Below, one piece after another: positions 44,255 to 53,319 of a stretch of DNA of 64,000 nt; the first letter of the stretch is position 1; each line of letters starts with the position of its first letter. Both the position numbers and the translations under genes were made by a program. The stretch lies in assembly GCA_016709875.1 (NCBI GenBank), contig JADJLZ010000012.1, positions 1-64,000 on the forward strand. Reading direction: 5' to 3'. The stretch comes from Planctomycetota bacterium. Lineage in GTDB: Bacteria; Planctomycetota; UBA1135; GCA-002686595. Under the pieces are notes generated by a model. It saw nothing but the letters and a program-made list of their open reading frames with translations. It was not told the origin of the DNA and did not search any database.

Positions 44255-45670
44255 TCACGCGCGGCCCCCTGCCTGGAGCGGCGCAAGGCGCGTCTGCTCG
44301 AGCTCATCGCGGTAGAAGAGGTTGTAGGTGTCGAAGGGGATGATGCGCAGGTCGCGCGGGTGCACGATGTGAACGCAGCTCTTCTTGACCGAGCGCACGT
44401 CGAAGGAGTGCGCGTCGAGGAACTGCAGGATGATCACGCGGAAGAGGTTGTCGTAGCCGAGCCGGTCGCGCAACACGACCTTCGGTAGGCAGCACAGCAG
44501 CTCGCGCAGGCTCGCGACACCCGATGCGGGCGAATGCGCCGTCGAGAAGGCCGCGAAGAGTTTCGCCTGCAACCCCGAATCGCGCTCGTAGGCGATCGTG
44601 TTGCGCCCGCCCTCGATCAGAACCTGCGGCTCGATCATGCCGGTCAGTGGAACGACCTTCCCCCCGAGCTTGAGCGCGTAGGCCATCGCGATTGCATCCG
44701 GGTGGCAGGGCACCGGCAACACGTCCTCGGGCTGGAAGACGCTCGTCTGTTCGAGCAACCGCCGCCGCACCTCGGTCAACGTCAGCCGGTCGTGCGCCGG
44801 ATCGAAGTTCAGGATCCGCCCGGCGTCCTGCACCGGTTGCAGCGTCACACCGCGCACGCAGCGCTGCTGCAGCGCGAACTCGACGATCTTCCCGATCTCG
44901 TGATCGTTGCGGCCCTTCGCGAGCGTCACGACCAGCGTGGTCGAGACGTTTAGACGATTGAGCCGCTCGAGCGCGCGCTCGTGCACCGCGCGCGTGTCCG
45001 CGCCGCGCAGCGCGAGCAGCGTCTCGCGCTCGAAGGAGTCGAACTGCAGGTAGACCTCGAAATGCGGCATGTATCCGGCGAGCTTTTCCGCGAAAGCCTC
45101 GTCCTGCGCGATCCGCAGCCCGTTGGTGTTGACCATCAGGTGCCGGATCGGACGCCGTCGCGCGGCCTCGAGGATCTCGAAGAACTGCGGATGCAGCGTC
45201 GGCTCTCCGCCGGAGATCTGCACCACGTCGGGCTCGCCCTCGCTCTCGACGAGTGCGTCGAGCATGCGCTCGATCTCGGGCAGCGTGCGCCAGTTCATGC
45301 GCTTGGGGCCGCTCGCGGCGTAGCACACCGGGCACTCGAGGTTGCAGCCGTCGCCGACCTCGATCAGCGTCAGGCACGAATGCTGCTCGTGGTCCGTACA
45401 CAGGCCGCAGTCGTACGGACAGCCATGCTTCACCGGCGTCTGGAACCTGCGCGGCATCTCGGAAGGCTTGAGGAATACCTCGCGCGCGCGGCGCCAGTAC
45501 TCGACGTCGTCGGCGACGAGCACGCGCTCGGATCCGTGCTCGGGGCAGCGCTTGTGCATGTACACGCAGCCCTCCTGGAACACGATCTTCGCATCGACGC
45601 GGCGGTAGCACGCCGAGCAGATCGACACCGCGATGTCGTAGTACTGGTAGGGACGCACGCGCTCGGTCAT
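44255..45670 (-). CDS. Radical SAM protein of the tetraether-synthase (Tes/MJ0619) type
   Basis: A 471-residue radical SAM enzyme. The AdoMet cluster site is CNLECPVCYA (C-x3-C-x2-C). Before it lie extra cysteine motifs, CSACYRRV with CPEHG and CPYDCGLCTDHEQHSC, as in the Tes/MJ0619 group. After it come QISGGEPTLHPQFFEIL and LMVNTNGLRIA. Tes joins lipid tails by C-C bonds in archaea, and bacterial relatives (for example Mss) make membrane-spanning lipids. Older annotation of the group as pterin methylase is not followed here. It overlaps the Lgt-like gene by four bases, so a lipid substrate is a fair guess. Whether it couples acyl chains here is not shown by sequence. Confidence 0.8.
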   Translation of the reverse strand: MTERVRPYQYYDIAVSICSACYRRVDAKIVFQEGCVYMHKRCPEHGSERVLVADDVEYWRRAREVFLKPSEMPRRFQTPVKHGCPYDCGLCTDHEQHSCLTLIEVGDGCNLECPVCYAASGPKRMNWRTLPEIERMLDALVESEGEPDVVQISGGEPTLHPQFFEILEAARRRPIRHLMVNTNGLRIAQDEAFAEKLAGYMPHFEVYLQFDSFERETLLALRGADTRAVHERALERLNRLNVSTTLVVTLAKGRNDHEIGKIVEFALQQRCVRGVTLQPVQDAGRILNFDPAHDRLTLTEVRRRLLEQTSVFQPEDVLPVPCHPDAIAMAYALKLGGKVVPLTGMIEPQVLIEGGRNTIAYERDSGLQAKLFAAFSTAHSPASGVASLRELLCCLPKVVLRDRLGYDNLFRVIILQFLDAHSFDVRSVKKSCVHIVHPRDLRIIPFDTYNLFYRDELEQTRLAPLQAGGRA

Positions 45671-46431
45671 CGCGCGACTCCCTCGGCGACCCCGCGCGCT
45701 CGGTGCGCGAGCCAGGCCGCGCGCCAGACGATCCCCGCGAGCGCCGCCCACTGCGTCGCGGCGAGGCCGATCGAGGCGGGCAGGCGCGGATACGGCTTCC
45801 AGAAGTCGATCGCCAACCGGAACGCGAAGTACGCGAGCAGGAACACGTCGAAGCGCGCGCCCTCGGGCCACGCACGGGTCCTCCTGCGCGCGAGCACCAT
45901 CCCGAGCAGCCCAAGGAAGACGATCTCGTACAGCTGCGTCGGATGCCGCGCGATTCCGTCGCCGAAGTCGACGCCCCACGGCAGGCTCGTCGCGACGCCG
46001 TAGGTGTGGTCGGCGAGGCCCGAGAGGAAGCACCCGACACGCCCGACCGCGATCGAGACGACGAGCGGCAACACGAGCGCATCTCCCGTGCGGCGCGTGA
46101 TGCCGTGCCTGCGTTTCGCCCACTCGACCGCCAGCGTCCCGCCGAGCAACCCGCCGACGATCGACTTGCCTCCCAGCCAGTAGCCGATCTCGCCCGCGTG
46201 CTGCGCGAGCCCGTCGAGGTCCGACGCCCACTGCACGAGCTTCGACCCGATCACCGCCCCGAAGATCACCGCCACGTTCAGCGTCCAGCGCGCGTCCTCG
46301 CCGATGACGTCGCCGTGCCGCCGCTGTTCGCGCCGCAGCAGCGCAAAACCGACGACATACGCCGCGAGCTCGAGCAGCGCGTGCACCGAGAGCTCGAACG
46401 GGCCGAAATCGAGTGTGACGGGGAAGCGCAC
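45667..46431 (-). CDS. Prolipoprotein diacylglyceryl transferase-like membrane protein
   Basis: A protein of about 254 residues with six to seven membrane helices and Lgt-family motifs GRVGCFLSGLADHTYG and RHPTQLYEIVFLG. Where Lgt enzymes have an H-G-G-L loop, this protein reads GGKSIVGGLLGG, so the essential His is replaced by Val. This pattern marks a distinct Lgt-like paralogue rather than the housekeeping enzyme. GTG 46431 is chosen (RFPVTLDFGPFELSVHALLE), although upstream TTG and GTG codons at 46467 and 46455 are in frame. Its stop overlaps the radical SAM start (ATGA), so the two proteins probably act together on a lipid, which is inference from context. Confidence 0.8.
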   Translation of the reverse strand: MRFPVTLDFGPFELSVHALLELAAYVVGFALLRREQRRHGDVIGEDARWTLNVAVIFGAVIGSKLVQWASDLDGLAQHAGEIGYWLGGKSIVGGLLGGTLAVEWAKRRHGITRRTGDALVLPLVVSIAVGRVGCFLSGLADHTYGVATSLPWGVDFGDGIARHPTQLYEIVFLGLLGMVLARRRTRAWPEGARFDVFLLAYFAFRLAIDFWKPYPRLPASIGLAATQWAALAGIVWRAAWLAHRARGVAEGVAR

Positions 46432-46510
46432 GCGGGGGACCCTAGCAGTGGTCACCAGCCCCGACAACTCCTGTCGAAACCGGACCTCCGCTCTCTACAC
46501 TCCGACGATC

Positions 46511-47512
46511 ATGACCCCGATCCCTTCCCTCGCGCTGCTGCTCCTCGTCGCCTCGATCGTCGCCGTGTCACCCGCGCAGAAACCCAAGCGTGCGCCGAAA
46601 CCCGGCGTTGCGACGCCCGGCGTGAAGCTCCCGATGTCGAAGCTCACGCCCGAGGCCGTCTTCGATGTCCCCGGCGCGCCCGACTGGCTCGCGATCGGCG
46701 ACGAGGTCTGGGTCTCGAACGCTCCCAAGAACACCGTCGCGCGCCTAGATCCGAAGACCAACAAGGTCCTCGCCACCATCGCCGTCGGCAAGGAGCCCGG
46801 CTCCGGTCTCGCGATCGGCTTCGGCAGCGTCTGGGTTCCGAATTGCGGCGAATCCACCGTCTCGCGCATCGACCTCGAGACCGGGGAGCTCAGCGCGACC
46901 TTCCCTTGCCCGACCGCCGACTCCGAGGGCGGCATCGCGACCGGCGCCGGCAGCGTCTGGCTCGTGAAGGATTCGAAGAGCACGCTCGTGCGCATCGATC
47001 CCGCGACGAACAAGCCCGCCGCCGAGATCGAGATCGCGCCAGGCTCCGTCGCCGTCGCCTTCGGCTTCGACTCCGTCTGGATCACGAGCCCCGAGAAGAG
47101 TGTCCTCTCGCGCGTCGACCCCGCGACCACCAAACTCGTCGAGACCATCCCCGTCGGTCCGAAGCCGCGCTTCCTCGCCGTCGGCGAAGGCTCCGTCTGG
47201 ACGCTCAACCAGGGCGACGGTTCGATCACGCGCGTCGATCCGCGGACCAACAAGGTCCTCGCGACCATCGAAGCCGGCATCCCCGGCGGCGGCGGCGAGA
47301 TCGCGGTCGGCGAGGGCTCCGTCTGGGCCACCGTCTGGGAATTCCCGATCACGCGCATCGACCCCGCGACGAACCAGGTCGCCCAACAATTCGCCGGCCC
47401 CGGCGGCGACTCGATCCGCATCGGCCACGGCTCCGTCTGGCTCTCGAACGTCCGCGGCGACAGCGTCTGGCGCCTCGACGTGAAGAAACTCCTCGCGACG
47501 AAGCCCGACTAA
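46511..47512 (+). CDS. Exported YncE/Vgb-like beta-propeller protein
   Basis: A 333-residue protein with a signal peptide (TPIPSLALLLLVASIVAVSPA) and about six to seven repeats of roughly 45 residues. Each has a G-S-V-W motif and an R-x-D-P-x-T-N-K turn (for example IGFGSVWVPN, GAGSVWLVKD, VARLDPKTNKVLATI, TRVDPRTNKVLATIEAG). This is the YncE/SMP-30-type propeller often called Vgb-like. No catalytic residues stand out. It is divergent from the Lgt-like gene and ends at the repeat element 47511-47624. Its TAA is at 47510-47512, one base before the repeat sequence ATTCAGTGAAT begins. Confidence 0.85.
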   Translation: MTPIPSLALLLLVASIVAVSPAQKPKRAPKPGVATPGVKLPMSKLTPEAVFDVPGAPDWLAIGDEVWVSNAPKNTVARLDPKTNKVLATIAVGKEPGSGLAIGFGSVWVPNCGESTVSRIDLETGELSATFPCPTADSEGGIATGAGSVWLVKDSKSTLVRIDPATNKPAAEIEIAPGSVAVAFGFDSVWITSPEKSVLSRVDPATTKLVETIPVGPKPRFLAVGEGSVWTLNQGDGSITRVDPRTNKVLATIEAGIPGGGGEIAVGEGSVWATVWEFPITRIDPATNQVAQQFAGPGGDSIRIGHGSVWLSNVRGDSVWRLDVKKLLATKPD

Positions 47513-47624
47513 TTCAGTGAATACGGTGCCAGTCCAAACCTCCCACTATCTCCTCTCTCCGCGCGGGGCCACCGGTGTGCGACCGTGCGGTCAGAGTTTG
47601 TGGGAGGATTGGACTGGCACCGTA
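47511..47624. repeat. Inverted-repeat element, copy pair C
   Basis: A forward arm (47511-47553, core ACGGTGCCAGTCCAA, then CCTCCCACTATCTCC) and an inverted arm (47600-47624, GTGGGAGGATTGGACTGG) enclose 46 bases. It lies between convergent genes. The sequence ATTCAGTGAATACGGTGCC is identical to that at pair A, and the ACTATCTCC tail is shared with the copy at 54662-54705. Confidence 0.85.
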
Positions 47625-47686
47625 CGGAACTATCTCGCGACTGGGGATCGATTCGCCGACTGACCGCGCATCGGCGGCGGACGAGC

Positions 47687-48010
47687 TCACTCCGCGTCGT
47701 CGGATTCGTCGGCGTCGTTCTCGAGCGCCGGTTCCGCGCCCGCGGCGAGCGGATTGCGGAAGCGGATCACGCCGCGCCAGGGCCAAACCTTCGTCGGCTT
47801 GCCGTGGCGCGTGACCTCGATCGCGCCCTCTTCCGCGAGCCGGTGCGCGACCTCCTTGACGCTGTCCATCCAGCTCTTCCAGCCGTCGGGCTTGAAGCGC
47901 CGCGCGATGTCCGCGGGTCCGATCGATGCGCGGCCGCGCTTCTCGCGCAGGAGTTCGAGCGTGATCGCGCGCAGCTGCGCCTCGATCTTGGGGGTGAGCA
48001 TCAGGGGCAT
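47687..48010 (-). CDS. DUF3253 small winged-helix protein
   Basis: A 107-residue protein with LTPKIEAQLRAITLELLREK, ASIGPADIARRFKPDGWKS, WMDSVKEVAHRLAEEGAIEV and TRHGKPTKVWPWRGVIRFR. This matches the DUF3253 pattern of a winged-helix fold with the basic wing at the end. Members are predicted DNA-binding or peptide-binding and are not otherwise characterised. An acidic tail (ENDADESDDAE) is added. It follows the third permease-propeller gene by 61 bases on the same strand. The start could also be the Met four codons in (47999). Confidence 0.75.
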   Translation of the reverse strand: MPLMLTPKIEAQLRAITLELLREKRGRASIGPADIARRFKPDGWKSWMDSVKEVAHRLAEEGAIEVTRHGKPTKVWPWRGVIRFRNPLAAGAEPALENDADESDDAE

Positions 48011-48071
48011 GGTGAGGTCGTCCGCCGGTTGATTGGGCGGACAATCCTACGGCCCGAGAGCGAGGAGCGCA

Positions 48072-49793
48072 TCAGGGACGCGCCTGGTAGAGCACTTCGC
48101 GCTCGCTGCCGTCGAGCTTCATGCACTCGATGCGCTGCTGGTCCCAGAGCAGGAACCGACCGCGGCCCAGTTCCGCACTCCCTCCAATCGGCGCCGGTGC
48201 GTCGAGTCCGAGGTGGTGATCGTCGAATCCGCGTGCAGGCATCGGGGTCTCCGAGCCGTCCTCGTTGAGGGCAGTGAACTCGTCTCCCAGATGCCACAGG
48301 GTGCAGATTCGTCCAGGGATCCGTGACCAGCCCATCCAGGCACTGGATGAATCGAGTTGCCGCACCATGTGCCCATCACAGGCATCGACGAACTTCCGTT
48401 CGTTCGGCAGGTAGAGCAGCGAGCCGTCCGGGGAGACCATCAACGAGCGAAAGACCTTGCGACCGCCGAGTACGGCCAGCTTCGTGATGCCGCCCGTCGC
48501 GAGCTCGTGCCGGACGAGAGAACCATCCTGCTCGTGGAACACGATTCCGACCTCGGGTGAGATCGCAACGATTGCGTCCTTGGAAAGTTGCAGGTCGATG
48601 TGTCGGCTCCGCCAGCGGAGCACCCAGTCGTCGCCATCCTGGGTCTTCTCGCACCAGTGCCCGAGCGCCTCCGAGAGATCGGCCGGGTGCGATGCCTGGA
48701 TCGCGAGTGTGCGCGGATCGATGTGCTCGAACAGCCATTCGCCGTCGCCGAAGGTGCCGGGCATCGAGATCGTGGCGAGCCTCCCGCCCGCGTCCCAGAC
48801 CGGCGAGTCGGCCAGCCTGCGGTCGCGATCGTCGATCTCGCTCCACCGACCCGTCTCTCGATCGAGCAGCCACACTTCATGGCGCACGCGACAGCGAGTG
48901 CCGGAATCCTTGCCCGAGAGCGGGAGCCAGTCCTCGCGCGGCGTCCATGTCTGTTCGGCCTGCACCGCGACGTAGCGACCGTCGGGGCTCGGCTCGGCGC
49001 GCCAGATCTCCGCTCTCGGGCTGAAGGGCACGATGTCGAGCGCCCATGCGGACTCGCGCGCGCTCGCGGCGAACGCGGGAACGAGCACGATGCCCACGCC
49101 GAACACGGCTCCAGCCGCGCGGCGGAGCCCGAACGGGTCGCGACGCCGCACACAAAATGCGAGAAGTCCTCCGACCAGAAGCGCGAAGGTCGCGAGACTC
49201 GCGAGTTCCGCCGGCCTCCAGGAGTTGAAGCACAGGTCGAGCCACACCGTCGCGCGCGTGACGGGCATCCACAGCGCGAGCAACGGGGCCGATGCCAAGG
49301 CTGCGATACCCGTGATCACTGCTGGGAGCGAGCGCTTGACCACGCATGCCGCAGCAAGGCACGCCGAAGCTGCGCAGGCGATGAGCGTCAGGTGCCCCGA
49401 TTGCAGCCGAGTCGAGTGCAGGCTCACGTTGCCCTGCTCGAACAGGCGCAGCACTCGCTCAACCGCGATCAGGAACAACCCGCAACCCAGGCAGGCAAGC
49501 AAGGCGAAGGCCAATTTCGCGAACCAGGCGAGCATGCGCGTGGCCGGTAGGCGCAATAGCGTGCGCTCGACGCCGTTGCTCGCGTCCCGGGTGATCGTCT
49601 CGGTCGCCAGCGCGACGGCGAAGATTCCGAGACAGACCGGATAGACGTAGTCCTCGCGCAGAAGCGCGTCGAAGCGTTTGCCCGCAAGCAGCTTGGCAGC
49701 GGCGAGGAGCATCGCGAGGAGGGCGAGTGCGCCCAGAGTCAGCGCGCGCTGGTCGCGCCATTCCTTGTAGAGCAGTGAGCGCAGCTTGTTCAC
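48072..49793 (-). CDS. ABC-2 permease fused to a WD40-like propeller, copy 1
   Basis: A 573-residue membrane protein starting with GTG 49793, which overlaps the stop of the next copy (GTGA). The N-terminal 250 residues hold about six membrane helices (LTLGALALLAMLLAAAKLL, YPVCLGIFAVALATETI, LACLGCGLFLIAVERVL) with the ABC-2-type motif YKEWRDQR at the start. From about 270 the protein is a WD40/TolB-like propeller (EPSPDGRYVAVQ, MVSPDGSLLYLPNE), ending RIECMKLDGSEREVLYQARP. It pairs with the ATPase at 53316-54230. The joining of an exporter half to a propeller is unusual. It is the most diverged of the three copies and is followed by the DUF3253 gene. Confidence 0.8.
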   Translation of the reverse strand: MNKLRSLLYKEWRDQRALTLGALALLAMLLAAAKLLAGKRFDALLREDYVYPVCLGIFAVALATETITRDASNGVERTLLRLPATRMLAWFAKLAFALLACLGCGLFLIAVERVLRLFEQGNVSLHSTRLQSGHLTLIACAASACLAAACVVKRSLPAVITGIAALASAPLLALWMPVTRATVWLDLCFNSWRPAELASLATFALLVGGLLAFCVRRRDPFGLRRAAGAVFGVGIVLVPAFAASARESAWALDIVPFSPRAEIWRAEPSPDGRYVAVQAEQTWTPREDWLPLSGKDSGTRCRVRHEVWLLDRETGRWSEIDDRDRRLADSPVWDAGGRLATISMPGTFGDGEWLFEHIDPRTLAIQASHPADLSEALGHWCEKTQDGDDWVLRWRSRHIDLQLSKDAIVAISPEVGIVFHEQDGSLVRHELATGGITKLAVLGGRKVFRSLMVSPDGSLLYLPNERKFVDACDGHMVRQLDSSSAWMGWSRIPGRICTLWHLGDEFTALNEDGSETPMPARGFDDHHLGLDAPAPIGGSAELGRGRFLLWDQQRIECMKLDGSEREVLYQARP

Positions 49794-49854
49794 GGCTTCG
49801 CCTCGTAGAGCGTCTCGCGCTCGCTGCCATCGAGCTTCATGCACTCGATGCGGT
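49746..49854. repeat. 109-bp direct repeat at the copy 1/copy 2 gene junction
   Basis: These 109 bases are identical to 51521-51629. They contain the last codons of one permease-propeller gene and the first codons of the next, that is the whole overlap junction. The distance between them is 1,775 bases, the length of one gene. Perfect identity here contrasts with diverged gene interiors, so recent recombination or gene conversion is likely. Confidence 0.9.
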
Positions 49855-51568
49855 CGCTCTCGAATCCAATCAGCCGGCCTGCCCCGAGTTCCTCGCAGTC
49901 ACGCAGCGTCGTCGGCAGCGCTGTCGATCGTCCCTGCTCGTCGAGCGCGTGCCACATCAAGCCACGCCCGCCGAGTGAGGTCGCGTACAGGCACAGTCTG
50001 CCAGCAACGTCGGACCAGGACGTCAGCCGGGCCCTATTGGGGAGTTCCGCAACGCTGTGCCCGTCGATCGCGTCCAGGATCGTCGTCGTGCCGTCACTGA
50101 AGATGGAGACATATCGGCCATCGGGCGACACACGGATGCTGTTGCGGATCAATTCGCGCCCGAGCGATCGCAGGACTCGCTCGCTGCCTGTCCGCATGTC
50201 GTGGCGAATGAGCTGGTGGTCACGCTGCAGGAAGACCACGCCTGGCTCGGGCGACGCGGCGAACGCGAGGTCATCGGGAATCGCCCACTCGATGCCGCAG
50301 TCTTTCCAGCGCAGCGTCAGAAGCGACTGTTTCGAGTTGCTGATCGTCGTGTACCACACGCCCAGACCGGATACAGCCTCGAGCGCATCGAACATCGAGA
50401 TGCCGATCGGCGGAGCAAGCAGTACGGCGCGCGACTTCGGATCGATCAACTGCACGCCGCCGGCGGTGTTGCCGAACGCACTCGGCGACGTGATCACCGA
50501 GAGCCTGCCGCGCGCATCCCAGGGACCCTGCGAGAAGCCGTGGCGGAAGCGCGTGAGGAGCGCCTGGTAGGTGCCTCCGAGCTTGCTCCACGAGCTGTCG
50601 TTGCGATCGAAGAGCCATACTTCGTAATGCTCGGCCATCCACGCGAGATCCCCTCCTACGAGCGCGCGCCAGTCCGGGTTTACCCTCCATTCCTTTCGCA
50701 TCTGTACCGCGAGGAACCGCCCGTCAGGGCTCGGACTCACCTGCTCAATCCCGGCGTTCGCGTCACCGAAAGGAATGTCGAAGGCCGACAGAGCGCGGCG
50801 CATCGAACTCGCCGAAGCCAGGCCGAAGACGCACGCGACACTGCCCGCGACCGCCAACCCTCGTCGCCAACCGAGCGGATCGGCGTGCCGAATCGAGAAC
50901 GCGAGCAGCGACCCGAGCAGGAAGCCGGCGAGCCCGAGGCAGGCGAGTTGCTGGGGCGACCAGATCGAGAGGTAGACGTAGTTCCAGTCCCAGACGCGGT
51001 ACGGATCCAGCCCGGCGGCAACGCCGAACGGTAGCATCGCCATGGGAAGGAAAGGCAGTGCCGCAACCGCGAGCGAGCCCACGATGGCCGCGGGCAGCGC
51101 GCGCCGGAGCACGCACGCAAGTGCGAACCCGGCGGCGGCGAGCGCGGCCGTGAAGGACCAGAACATCGGTTGCGCCAGCACCTGATGTCCTGCGAACCCG
51201 CCGGTATCGTTCGCGAGGCTCAACAGGAAATCGAGCGGGAGCAAGAGCAGGACGAACGCGACCACCGCGAGGGTCACGAACAGGAGCTTCGCACTCCAGA
51301 CCGAAGTCCGCGGCGCCGGGAGTCGCAGGAGCATGTCCGCGACACGCGACTGTGCATCGCGAGAGATCGATTCGGTCGCGAGCAGCATGGCGAAGATCAT
51401 GCAGCTGACAGGAAGCACCGAATCGACGTACATCGAGGGCCCGATCAGGGCGCTGCCGTGGATGCGCAGCGCCCCGAGCGCGAGCAGCAGGCATGCGGCG
51501 AGCGCAGCGAGGCAAAAGGTGCGCTGGTCGCGCCATTCCTTGTAGAGCAGTGAGCGCAGCTTGTTCAC
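49790..51568 (-). CDS. ABC-2 permease fused to a WD40-like propeller, copy 2
   Basis: A 592-residue paralogue starting with GTG 51568, again as a GTGA overlap. The permease part (LRSLLYKEWRDQRTFCLAA; SCMIFAMLLATESISRDAQS; VTLAVVAFVLLLLPLDFLL) is followed by the propeller (QVSPSPDGRFLAVQM, IRVSPDGRYVSIFSDG), and the protein ends RIECMKLDGSERETLYEAKP, as does copy 3. In the operon it would form a heteromeric or alternative transporter with the one ATPase. The repeats in the propeller half have no visible catalytic site. The gene is flanked by identical 109-base stretches. Confidence 0.8.
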   Translation of the reverse strand: MNKLRSLLYKEWRDQRTFCLAALAACLLLALGALRIHGSALIGPSMYVDSVLPVSCMIFAMLLATESISRDAQSRVADMLLRLPAPRTSVWSAKLLFVTLAVVAFVLLLLPLDFLLSLANDTGGFAGHQVLAQPMFWSFTAALAAAGFALACVLRRALPAAIVGSLAVAALPFLPMAMLPFGVAAGLDPYRVWDWNYVYLSIWSPQQLACLGLAGFLLGSLLAFSIRHADPLGWRRGLAVAGSVACVFGLASASSMRRALSAFDIPFGDANAGIEQVSPSPDGRFLAVQMRKEWRVNPDWRALVGGDLAWMAEHYEVWLFDRNDSSWSKLGGTYQALLTRFRHGFSQGPWDARGRLSVITSPSAFGNTAGGVQLIDPKSRAVLLAPPIGISMFDALEAVSGLGVWYTTISNSKQSLLTLRWKDCGIEWAIPDDLAFAASPEPGVVFLQRDHQLIRHDMRTGSERVLRSLGRELIRNSIRVSPDGRYVSIFSDGTTTILDAIDGHSVAELPNRARLTSWSDVAGRLCLYATSLGGRGLMWHALDEQGRSTALPTTLRDCEELGAGRLIGFESDRIECMKLDGSERETLYEAKP

Positions 51569-51629
51569 GGCTTCGCCTCGTAGAGCGTCTCGCGCTCGCT
51601 GCCATCGAGCTTCATGCACTCGATGCGGT
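51521..51629. repeat. 109-bp direct repeat at the copy 2/copy 3 gene junction
   Basis: Partner of 49746-49854 (see there). The third junction, 53266-53319, keeps only the first part of this sequence (GCGCTGGTCGCGCCATTCC and on to GAGCAGT), and copy 3 starts with a diverged N-Q-L-R-V. Confidence 0.9.
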
Positions 51630-53319
51630 GGTCGTCGTAGGCGAGCAGCCTGTCCGTGCCGAGTGCGACGCAGTTCGGCATGTCGGTGGCGAGGAGAGTG
51701 CGCACTCCCTTCTCGTCGAGTGCGAACCAGCTCAGTTCACGCCGGGATGACATCGTGTCGACCAGTCCCAACCGGCCCGGGACCCGCGACCAGTCGACGA
51801 GCCAGACGCCCTGCGGAAGCTCGACGACCAAGCGACCGTCGCTGGAATCGAGAATCGTGGTGATGCCGCCGCCCAGGACAGCGATGTGTCTCCCATCGGG
51901 CGAGACACGAAGGCCTTGGCCCTTGCGGATCTCGAATGGAAAGGTGTGCAGGAGTGTCTCTGAACCGCTCGCCATCTCGTGGCGCACGAGGCCATTCTCG
52001 CGTTGGATGAACAGGATCCCCGGTTCGGGGGAGGCGGCGAACACGACCCGGTCGCTGAGCTCCAGGTCGATCCCGCGCTCCTTCCACCGCACGATGAGTT
52101 TCGACTGCCTGGAATACCCGATCGTCGTGTACCAGGCGCCCAAGCCGGTCTCGGCCTCGAGCGTGTCGAACATCGAGATGCCCAGCGGGGGCGCGAGCAC
52201 CACTGTGCTCGTCGCAGGGTCGATGAGCTGGAGGCCGCCCGCCGCGCCGACAAAGGGACTCGAATAGAATCTTACCGAGAGGCGGCTGCGCGCGTCCCAC
52301 GGGCCCCGCACGAAGCCGCGGTAGCTGCACAAGAGGAGTTCCCGATCGCGTGTATCGATCTCATTCCAGGTTCCACACGAGCGGTCGAGGATCCAGACCT
52401 CGCGGCGCTGCCTGCGCCTCCGGAGTTCCTGTCCGGGGGTTCCGGTCCATGTGGAGTCGGCCTTCAAATCCTGTCCCATCTGAACGGCCACGAAGCGCGC
52501 ATCGGGGCTCGGGGCTGCGAGGCAGACTCTCGCCGCAGGATCGCCGAACGGCATGTCGAAGGCTGCCCACGCCCGCCGTGCGGAGCCCGCCACGCTCGGA
52601 AGGAGCACGAGCGAGACCCCGGTGCAGAGGGCCACGGCTCGCCGCCAACCGAGTGGGTCGGCGTGACGCACCGAGAACGCCAGGAGTGCGCCGACAGCAA
52701 AGCTCGCGCAGGCGAGACCTGCGAGCTCGACCGGCGACCAGATCGCGAGGAAGACATAGAGCCAGTCGGAGAGCCGGCACGGCGGAAGCCCGCCGGCCAC
52801 GAACGGCAGTACGGCGAGCGTCAGCGCCGCCACGATCGTGGCGGGGAGCGCGCGCCGGAGCACGCACGCGAAGGCCAGCCCGGCGGTGGCCAGAGCCCCC
52901 GTCACGGCCCAGAACTGTGGCCGGGCCAGCACCTGATCGCCGGATAGCACTCCGCCGCTGCTGGCGAGCGTCAGGCAGTAGTCGAGCGGGAGCAGCGCGA
53001 GAATGAACACGACAACGGCAAGCAGCACGAAGAGGACCTTCGCGCTCCAGACCAGAGTGCGCGGTGCTGCGAGGCGCGCGAGCGTGTCCGCCACCCGGCT
53101 CTGCGCATCGCGTGCGATCGATTCCGTGGCCAGCACGGCCGCGAAGATCATGCAGCAGACCGGGAGCACGGAGTCGACGAAGAACGAGCGCTTCATCAGT
53201 GCGGCGCCGTCGATTCGCAACGCTGTGAGCGAGAGCAATAGGCACGCCCCGAGGGCGGCGATGCAGAACGTGCGCTGGTCGCGCCATTCCTTGTAGAGCA
53301 GTACGCGGAGCTGATTCAC
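51565..53319 (-). CDS. ABC-2 permease fused to a WD40-like propeller, copy 3
   Basis: A 584-residue paralogue starting with GTG 53319, which overlaps the ATPase stop (GTGA). The layout is the same as in copies 1 and 2: YKEWRDQRTFCIAALGACLL, CCMIFAAVLATESIARDAQS, about six helices to residue 260, then the propeller (AAPSPDARFVAVQMG, LRVSPDGRHIAVLGGG), ending LDGSERETLYEAKP. As the copy nearest the promoter it may be the founder. The GntR repressor, ATPase and three fused permeases make a single transcript by their overlaps. A YtrABC-like stress exporter is the closest known design. Confidence 0.8.
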   Translation of the reverse strand: MNQLRVLLYKEWRDQRTFCIAALGACLLLSLTALRIDGAALMKRSFFVDSVLPVCCMIFAAVLATESIARDAQSRVADTLARLAAPRTLVWSAKVLFVLLAVVVFILALLPLDYCLTLASSGGVLSGDQVLARPQFWAVTGALATAGLAFACVLRRALPATIVAALTLAVLPFVAGGLPPCRLSDWLYVFLAIWSPVELAGLACASFAVGALLAFSVRHADPLGWRRAVALCTGVSLVLLPSVAGSARRAWAAFDMPFGDPAARVCLAAPSPDARFVAVQMGQDLKADSTWTGTPGQELRRRRQRREVWILDRSCGTWNEIDTRDRELLLCSYRGFVRGPWDARSRLSVRFYSSPFVGAAGGLQLIDPATSTVVLAPPLGISMFDTLEAETGLGAWYTTIGYSRQSKLIVRWKERGIDLELSDRVVFAASPEPGILFIQRENGLVRHEMASGSETLLHTFPFEIRKGQGLRVSPDGRHIAVLGGGITTILDSSDGRLVVELPQGVWLVDWSRVPGRLGLVDTMSSRRELSWFALDEKGVRTLLATDMPNCVALGTDRLLAYDDHRIECMKLDGSERETLYEAKP

